Below are positions 23,044-27,215 of a stretch of 27,215 nucleotides of DNA, piece by piece; position 1 is the first letter of the stretch; every line of letters begins with the position of its first letter. Below the pieces are notes generated by a model, which worked only from the letters and a program-made list of their open reading frames with translations, was not told the origin of the DNA and made no database searches. The position numbers were made by a program, and so were the translations under genes. Origin of the DNA: JBGOUV01 sp041477815 (GTDB taxonomy: Bacteria; Acidobacteriota; Terriglobia; Bryobacterales; JACQDG01); assembly GCA_041477815.1 (NCBI GenBank), contig JBGOUV010000035.1, forward strand, positions 1 through 27,215, in the 5' to 3' direction.

Positions 23044-23931
23044 TCAGGCTCGTGGGTGGTGCTGATCGAAGACCTGCCGTAAACGGTCCCGCACCACGTG
23101 GGTATAAATCTGGGTTGTGGAGATGTCGGCGTGGCCCAGCATGACCTGCACGCTCCGCAGGTCTGCCCCTCGCTCCAGGAGATGAGTCGCAAAGCTGTGC
23201 CGCAGCACGTGCGGTGTCAAACTTCCCCGCACCCCCGCCTTCCGCCCATAGAGCCGCATCCGGTGCCAGAAGCTCTGGCGCGTCAGCGGTTTGCCGCGAC
23301 TCGTCAAAAAAAGGTACTCCGATGCCCGGCCCCGCAACAACTGCCGCCGCGCCGGAGCGTATCGTTCGATCGCCGCCAAGGCTGACCGCCCCACCGGCAC
23401 CAGCCGATGCTTACCGCCCTTGCCTACCGTCCGAACCACCCCCACCTCGGCGTTCAGGTCCGCTGTACGCACCCGCACCAGCTCCGACACCCGCAGTCCC
23501 GTGGCATACAGGAGCTCGATCATCGCCAGATCCCGCAGACCCAGCGGACGGCCCGTCTCCGGCATAGCCAACAGCCGGTCTACCTCCTCCACATTCAGGA
23601 ACTTCGGCAGCCTCTTCCACTGCCGGGGTGCGGCCACCTCCGCCGTCGGGTCCGCCGCCACTACTCCCTCTCTCATCAGGTAGAGAAAAAGATTTCGGAC
23701 ACTAACCAACTGCCGGGCAATCGACCGGCTGCTCAACCCCGCCTTGTATCGCGAATCCAGGAACGCCCGCACCCCCTCCGGACCCAGCTTTTCGACCTTC
23801 CACCCCTGCTGCAAACAGAACGCCGCCAGGGCCGCCAAGTCTCGGCCGTAGGCCGCTAACGTGTTGACAGCCAAGCCTTTCTCAATCCGGCAGTAACTCA
23901 AAAACCCCGCGATCCCGGGATCGACGGTCAT
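23044..23931 (-). CDS. xerD: Tyrosine recombinase XerD
   Basis: 295 residues from ATG 23931; a TTG at 23970 would add 13 residues without family support. The SAM-like N-terminal domain runs GFLSYCRIEKGLAVNTLAAYGRDL. The catalytic set is complete: Arg in ATGLRVSEL, Lys in GKGGKHRLVP, HxxR in HVLRHSFATHLLERGADL, His in LGHADISTTQ, and Tyr in IYTHV. Length and motifs match chromosomal XerD, which with XerC resolves chromosome dimers at dif. Position in a housekeeping operon with cca and distance from the phage module argue against it being the phage integrase. Confidence 0.9.
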   Translation of the reverse strand: MTVDPGIAGFLSYCRIEKGLAVNTLAAYGRDLAALAAFCLQQGWKVEKLGPEGVRAFLDSRYKAGLSSRSIARQLVSVRNLFLYLMREGVVAADPTAEVAAPRQWKRLPKFLNVEEVDRLLAMPETGRPLGLRDLAMIELLYATGLRVSELVRVRTADLNAEVGVVRTVGKGGKHRLVPVGRSALAAIERYAPARRQLLRGRASEYLFLTSRGKPLTRQSFWHRMRLYGRKAGVRGSLTPHVLRHSFATHLLERGADLRSVQVMLGHADISTTQIYTHVVRDRLRQVFDQHHPRA

Positions 23932-23998
23932 CACTTGCACTGCACCTTTTCCATGCTCAAAAGACCCCAAGAATCAGTAGGTTACGGTGAAGCAGCGC

Positions 23999-24027
23999 TT
24001 GACACAGCCTCGGGCGCATATTAGCAT
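23999..24027 (+). promoter_or_regulatory. Near-consensus sigma-70 promoter
   Basis: TTGACA (23999-24004) and TAGCAT (24022-24027) are exactly 17 bp apart. Transcription would start near 24034, giving a leader of about 40 nt to the ATG at 24074. It points into the unknown plus-strand gene and away from xerD. Confidence 0.65.
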
Positions 24028-24073
24028 AGCCGTCATCAAGCTGGCAACGATTGCTAGCTCTTTATAGTCCTTT

Positions 24074-24565
24074 ATGGCCGGGTCGACCACCAAAAAAGTG
24101 CTCGTACGCCGCTTCGACGGTCAGGCCGTCACCGGCTACGCCGCCCCCCAAAGCTACCTCCGCGCGGACGGGATCGAGCTCCTCAACCGTGACGGCCAAC
24201 TCCTGGTGATTCCCTATAAAGAATTGAAAGCAGTGTACTTCGTTCGTGACTTTGATGTCCCGGACACGGGAGACGAGAAGAAGCTCTTCCAGTCCCGTCC
24301 GAAACTGGAGGGCCTGTGGATTCGTTTGCGTTTCCGGGACGACGACCAGTTGGAGGGTATTCTTGCCAATGATCTGCTCCAGGTCACCGACCTGGGTGTG
24401 ACCATCACGCCACCCGACCCCTACTCGAACCACCAAAGGATTTTCGTCCCGCGCCAAGCTCTAAAGGAGCTGATCGTCCTGGGCGTGATCGGAAGTCCCA
24501 TCCACAAGCCCCGGGCCAAGCGATTGGTCCCGGCCAAGGAACAGATCGAGTTGTTTGAAGAGTAG
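24074..24565 (+). CDS. Conserved protein of unknown function
   Basis: 163 residues (MAGSTTKKVLVRRFDGQAVTGYAAPQSYLRADGIELLNRDGQLLVIPYKELKAVYFVRDF...). The sequence reads as a small beta-barrel repeat: VLVRRFDGQ, GIELLNRDGQLLVIPYKELKAVYF, LWIRLRFRDDDQLEGIL and GVTITPPD. It has no signal peptide, no membrane segment and no cysteines. Similar proteins occur in Acidobacteria, as far as I recall, but I cannot name a characterised member. The start is ATG 24074 without a clear ribosome binding site, behind a good sigma-70 promoter. It is convergent with tadC, with 6 bp between the stops. Confidence 0.75.
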   Translation: MAGSTTKKVLVRRFDGQAVTGYAAPQSYLRADGIELLNRDGQLLVIPYKELKAVYFVRDFDVPDTGDEKKLFQSRPKLEGLWIRLRFRDDDQLEGILANDLLQVTDLGVTITPPDPYSNHQRIFVPRQALKELIVLGVIGSPIHKPRAKRLVPAKEQIELFEE

Positions 24566-24571
24566 ATGGGG

Positions 24572-25483
24572 CTATTCGCCTCGAATCATCGGGAGGAGCT
24601 GCGTAAAGATCTGTAGGATGGCAGGTCCGGCCGTGACGATCAGCATGGCCGGAAAGATCAGAAAGAAAATGGGGAACAGGAGCTTGATGCTGATCTTGCG
24701 CGCTGTTTCCTCGGCCTGCTGCTTGCTCCGGATACGCAGGTACCGGGCGTGGACCCGCAGCGCCGGTCCTAAACTGGCCCCGAAGCGATCGCTCTGGATG
24801 AGCAAGGTGGCCAGCTTGCGCAACTCCGGCTCGGGGTTGCGATCGGCTAGGTCCCGAAGCGCGTCCGCCCGATTTTTTCCGGCCCGCAGCTCCAGGTGGA
24901 CCACCAGGAACTCCATAGCCAAATCCGGATGGCTTCGTTTTAGCTCAGTGCCCGCGTCCACCAGGGCCTGGTCGAGCGACTGGCCGGCTTCCACGCACAA
25001 CACCAGCAGGTCCAGGGCGTCCGGCAGGCCCCGGCGAATGCGCCCGCTACGCGCCTTGGTCATCGCCCGGAGCACGCGGCCCGGCATGGTGTAGCCGATG
25101 TACAGCGCCCCGATGGAAGGGAGCAGCGCCGCCGACAGGCTCTCCTGCACTACCACCACCAGCCAGCCCATCGTGATGGCCAGCAGGAGCGCGGATCCGA
25201 ACTTGAATCCAAAGAAGACGGGAACGCTGGCCGAGGACCGATAGCCCGCCGCCAGCAGCCGCCGGCGTACCGCCTCCAGGTCTGAAGTCTTGGTGGGCAC
25301 GACCTGTCCCACTAGCTCCAGAAGCTGTGCCAGTGCCGTGCGCGTCGAGGCCGGCACGGGACCGGCCAGCGCCACTTCCGCCGGAGTGCCTCCCACCCGG
25401 GTCATCCATATGTATCCGGCTATCGTGATCAGCGCCATCACGCAGGCGAAGAAACCCAGCACCATCCAAATCTCGCCGCTCAT
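24572..25483 (-). CDS. tadC: Tad/Flp pilus inner-membrane platform protein TadC
   Basis: 303 residues from ATG 25483 (MSGEIWMVLGFFACVMALITIAG), overlapping the tadB stop by 4 bp (ATGA). It has an N-terminal membrane span, a pair of spans near 90-135 (ALLLAITMGWLVVVV, LLPSIGALYIGYTM), and a cytoplasmic T2SS-F domain (LPDALDLLVLCVEAGQSLDQALVDAG ... LATLLIQSDRFGASLGPAL). The C-terminal hydrophobic pair is LLFPIFFLIFPAMLIVTAG. With TadB it forms the platform that couples the TadA ATPase to pilin extrusion. A longer frame to 26182 is out of phase with tadB and is rejected. Confidence 0.92.
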   Translation of the reverse strand: MSGEIWMVLGFFACVMALITIAGYIWMTRVGGTPAEVALAGPVPASTRTALAQLLELVGQVVPTKTSDLEAVRRRLLAAGYRSSASVPVFFGFKFGSALLLAITMGWLVVVVQESLSAALLPSIGALYIGYTMPGRVLRAMTKARSGRIRRGLPDALDLLVLCVEAGQSLDQALVDAGTELKRSHPDLAMEFLVVHLELRAGKNRADALRDLADRNPEPELRKLATLLIQSDRFGASLGPALRVHARYLRIRSKQQAEETARKISIKLLFPIFFLIFPAMLIVTAGPAILQIFTQLLPMIRGE

Positions 25484-26448
25484 AGCTTCACGTTCACGAT
25501 CTTCCGAATCACCAGGTGGGCCGTCACCAGGCACGCCGCCGCGGCCAGGATCAAGTCCTTCCCGCGCGGGTTGTTCAACAGGATCCCCAAGTAGGCCGGG
25601 TTGACGACGCTCATCACCGCCACCACCACGATCGGGATCATGGTCAGGACCATCCCGGTCACCCGTCCGTGGGTGGAGAGCGCGCGGATCTCGCCGCGTA
25701 CCATCGAGCGCTCCCGCATGGTTTCGGCCAATCGTCCCAGCACCTCGCCCAGCTTGCCGCCGGTGCGGCTTTGCAAGAGCACCGCCGCGGTGAAGAAGCT
25801 GACGTCCATTACCGGCACCCGGGTGGCCAGGTTGTCCAGAGCCTGCTCCCAGCTCATGCCCAGCTGCCGCTCCTCGAAGGTCGTCCGCATTTCGACCGAC
25901 AGCGGCGGCTGACTTTCGGTGGCCAGCATCTCCAGGCTGGCGGCAAACGGATGTCCCGCCCGCAGCGCCCGGCACAGGTAATCGAGTGCCTCGGGGAACT
26001 GCTCCTCGAACTTGGTCAGACGCGTGGCGCGCAGACGGAGAATGTAAAAATACGGAATCGAGCCGGCCAGGCAGGCCGCGCCCAGGCCCACCATTCCTGG
26101 CAGCCAGTCCAGGCTCCACAGCACCACCAGCGTCACCAAACCGGTGAGGAGCATGGTGAGGGTGATTCTTCCCACCGACCAAGTTTTCCCCGCCTCAGCA
26201 ATCCTCGACTTCATCCCGTGCATAAAGTCGAACCGCGCCAGCAGGCGCGCCCACAGGGAGATGGTGCTGAGGACGTCCTGTTTGAGCAGCGGCGTGCTTC
26301 TGTCGAACTCCAGCAGACCGCCCGGCGTGGCGCCCTCTGCGGCCACCGGCTCGCGGCTCTGCATAACGGCCCAGCCCGCCAGCACCGCCACCGCGGCGGC
26401 CAGGAAGGTGGCCACAAACACCACGAGAATGGTGGAAACAACGAGCAT
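25480..26448 (-). CDS. tadB: Tad/Flp pilus inner-membrane platform protein TadB
   Basis: 322 residues from ATG 26448 (MLVVSTILVVFVATFLAAAVAVLAG), overlapping the upstream stop as TGATG. Spans lie at the N-terminus, near 90-140 (LTMLLTGLVTLVVLWSL, MVGLGAACLAGSIPYFYIL) and at the end. The T2SS-F core carries FPEALDYLCRALRAGHPFAASL and TGGKLGEVLGRLAETMRERSMVRGEIRALSTHGR, typical of TadB. tadA/cpaF is not between this gene and the cpaB-like gene, so it must lie elsewhere or upstream beyond the window. Confidence 0.92.
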   Translation of the reverse strand: MLVVSTILVVFVATFLAAAVAVLAGWAVMQSREPVAAEGATPGGLLEFDRSTPLLKQDVLSTISLWARLLARFDFMHGMKSRIAEAGKTWSVGRITLTMLLTGLVTLVVLWSLDWLPGMVGLGAACLAGSIPYFYILRLRATRLTKFEEQFPEALDYLCRALRAGHPFAASLEMLATESQPPLSVEMRTTFEERQLGMSWEQALDNLATRVPVMDVSFFTAAVLLQSRTGGKLGEVLGRLAETMRERSMVRGEIRALSTHGRVTGMVLTMIPIVVVAVMSVVNPAYLGILLNNPRGKDLILAAAACLVTAHLVIRKIVNVKL

Positions 26449-27215
26449 CAGGGCTTGGTCAGGAGCACCGCCGTCGGCCGGGGCAGCGTCGCCGCGCGGC
26501 CCCACCGGGGTGTCACCAGCACGACCACCTCACGCGCTTCCGCAGGCGCTTTCCGGCCTGTATACAGCCGTTCTGTGGAGCAATCCTCTCCGGCCAGACC
26601 GGTCACCAGCAGGCCTTGCCCATCGGCCGCGTCCACCTCCGCTTCGGCCTGGCGTGGCCCGCCTTCCACCCGCAGTCGCATCCGGCTTCCGGCGCCCAGG
26701 GAGGGCACAAACTGCACCCGGATTCCACAGGCCGCCGCCCCCGCCTGCATCCCTACCGGCATGTTGTCCCCGGTCACCAGCGAGGAAGACGAGAGGATGT
26801 CCACTTGCCGATTCCCCTGCAGGCGCTCTAAGGCCTGACCCAGGTCCCAGCCGGCCCGGAACGTCGCGACCTGCAATCCGCTCGGCCGCCGTCCCCCTAC
26901 CGACGCCGCTTTCAACTCCTCGACCGCCGCCCGGCCGGCCCCCAGGACCCGCACCTCGAACCGCACCCGCGGTTCGCCGGTCGCCGCCACGGGCGGCGCC
27001 TGCGCCCTCGCCCGGGGACCCGTGGTAACTCGCGTCACCGCCGGCGCCGGCCGATTCTGATACAGAGAGACCAGATCGCCGCCACGCAACGGCGCCGCTT
27101 CCCGATCCAGGGGGTTCCGCAGCACCACTCTCACCCGCGCACTGGCGTCGGCCAGGCTCAACAACTCCGCTTCGGAGGGCTTGGCCAGCACCGTAAGAAC
27201 CGCGCCCGCGTTTCC
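26448..27215 (-). CDS. CpaB-like Flp pilus protein with secretin-like C-terminal region, 5' end missing
   Basis: An open frame enters from the right edge (GNAGAVLTVLAKPSEAELLSLADASARVRVVLRNPLDREAAPLRGG). This is the RcpC/CpaB segment that follows the SAF domains. After a Pro-rich linker the next ~170 residues read like the beta-domain of a secretin: VDILSSSSLVTGDNMPVGMQAG, GIRVQFVPSLGAGSRMRLRVEGG, GLLVTGLAGED and a VVVLVTPRW end. In standard loci CpaB and the secretin CpaC are separate proteins. The fusion is seen in the frame, but the secretin relation is inferred from pattern only. It overlaps tadB by 1 bp. Confidence 0.75.
   Translation of the reverse strand, partial: GNAGAVLTVLAKPSEAELLSLADASARVRVVLRNPLDREAAPLRGGDLVSLYQNRPAPAVTRVTTGPRARAQAPPVAATGEPRVRFEVRVLGAGRAAVEELKAASVGGRRPSGLQVATFRAGWDLGQALERLQGNRQVDILSSSSLVTGDNMPVGMQAGAAACGIRVQFVPSLGAGSRMRLRVEGGPRQAEAEVDAADGQGLLVTGLAGEDCSTERLYTGRKAPAEAREVVVLVTPRWGRAATLPRPTAVLLTKP

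Noticed and set aside
23044..23931. XerD as the integrase of the phage module
   Set aside because: It is full-length chromosomal-type XerD in an operon with cca and lies about 15 kb from the phage genes.
24572..26182. 536-aa frame as one long TadC
   Set aside because: The part upstream of 25483 is antisense-like and out of phase with the clearly recognisable tadB.

Overview
The window is GC-rich (about 65-70% in the lines sampled) with tightly packed, often 1-4 bp overlapping genes. The gene content points to an acidobacterium of the Bryobacterales/Solibacter type: a TPR/FG-GAP/ASPIC giant protein, a secreted amidohydrolase, a Tad pilus block, and hairpin-rich intergenic repeats. This placement is an inference from gene content; there is no rRNA in the window.

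Layout. (1) 1-8612, minus strand: the head and early tail module of a tailed phage or phage-derived particle. In transcription order it holds a small ORF, large terminase, portal, scaffold, major capsid, three connector/completion-type genes, a tail-tube-like protein, and a tail-assembly-chaperone pair with a textbook A_AAA_AAC -1 frameshift site. A further tail gene runs off the left edge. No integrase, lysis, replication or repressor gene is visible in the window. (2) 8777-11045, plus: a translationally coupled trio of a sugar-acid kinase (DUF1537 type), a PdxA-family dehydrogenase and an HNH nuclease. (3) 10996-14211, minus: the TPR/FG-GAP/ASPIC protein. (4) 14260-15740, plus: a D-threonine aldolase/D-serine dehydratase-like gene broken by an in-frame TAG, followed by ridA.

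(5) 15741-19335: an accessory stretch. A Tat-type amidase gene and a lower-GC gene for an unknown 621-aa protein with a C-terminal RNAEAH (HEPN-like) motif each lie between copies of the ridA 3' end. The intact ridA is at 15357-15740, a 45/47 identical fragment is at 17357-17403, and a more diverged, internally deleted fragment is at 19300-19335. This is the most unusual structure in the window and looks like repeated insertion or recombination at the ridA 3' end.

(6) 19336-19817, minus: a DUF4258/DUF2283 pair with a 4-bp overlap, toxin-antitoxin-like in layout. (7) 19837-21778: a secreted amidohydrolase and a secreted CBM9-like protein, divergent with only 16 bp between start codons. (8) 21769-23931, minus: xerD followed by a CCA-adding-enzyme-family gene. 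(9) 24074-24565, plus: a conserved unknown gene behind a near-consensus sigma-70 promoter. (10) 24572-27215, minus: tadC, tadB and the 3' part of a cpaB-like gene that appears fused to a secretin-like C-terminal region, with 1-4 bp overlaps between the genes.

No tRNA, rRNA, CRISPR array or transposase was recognised, and no stretch over 300 bp is without a gene.
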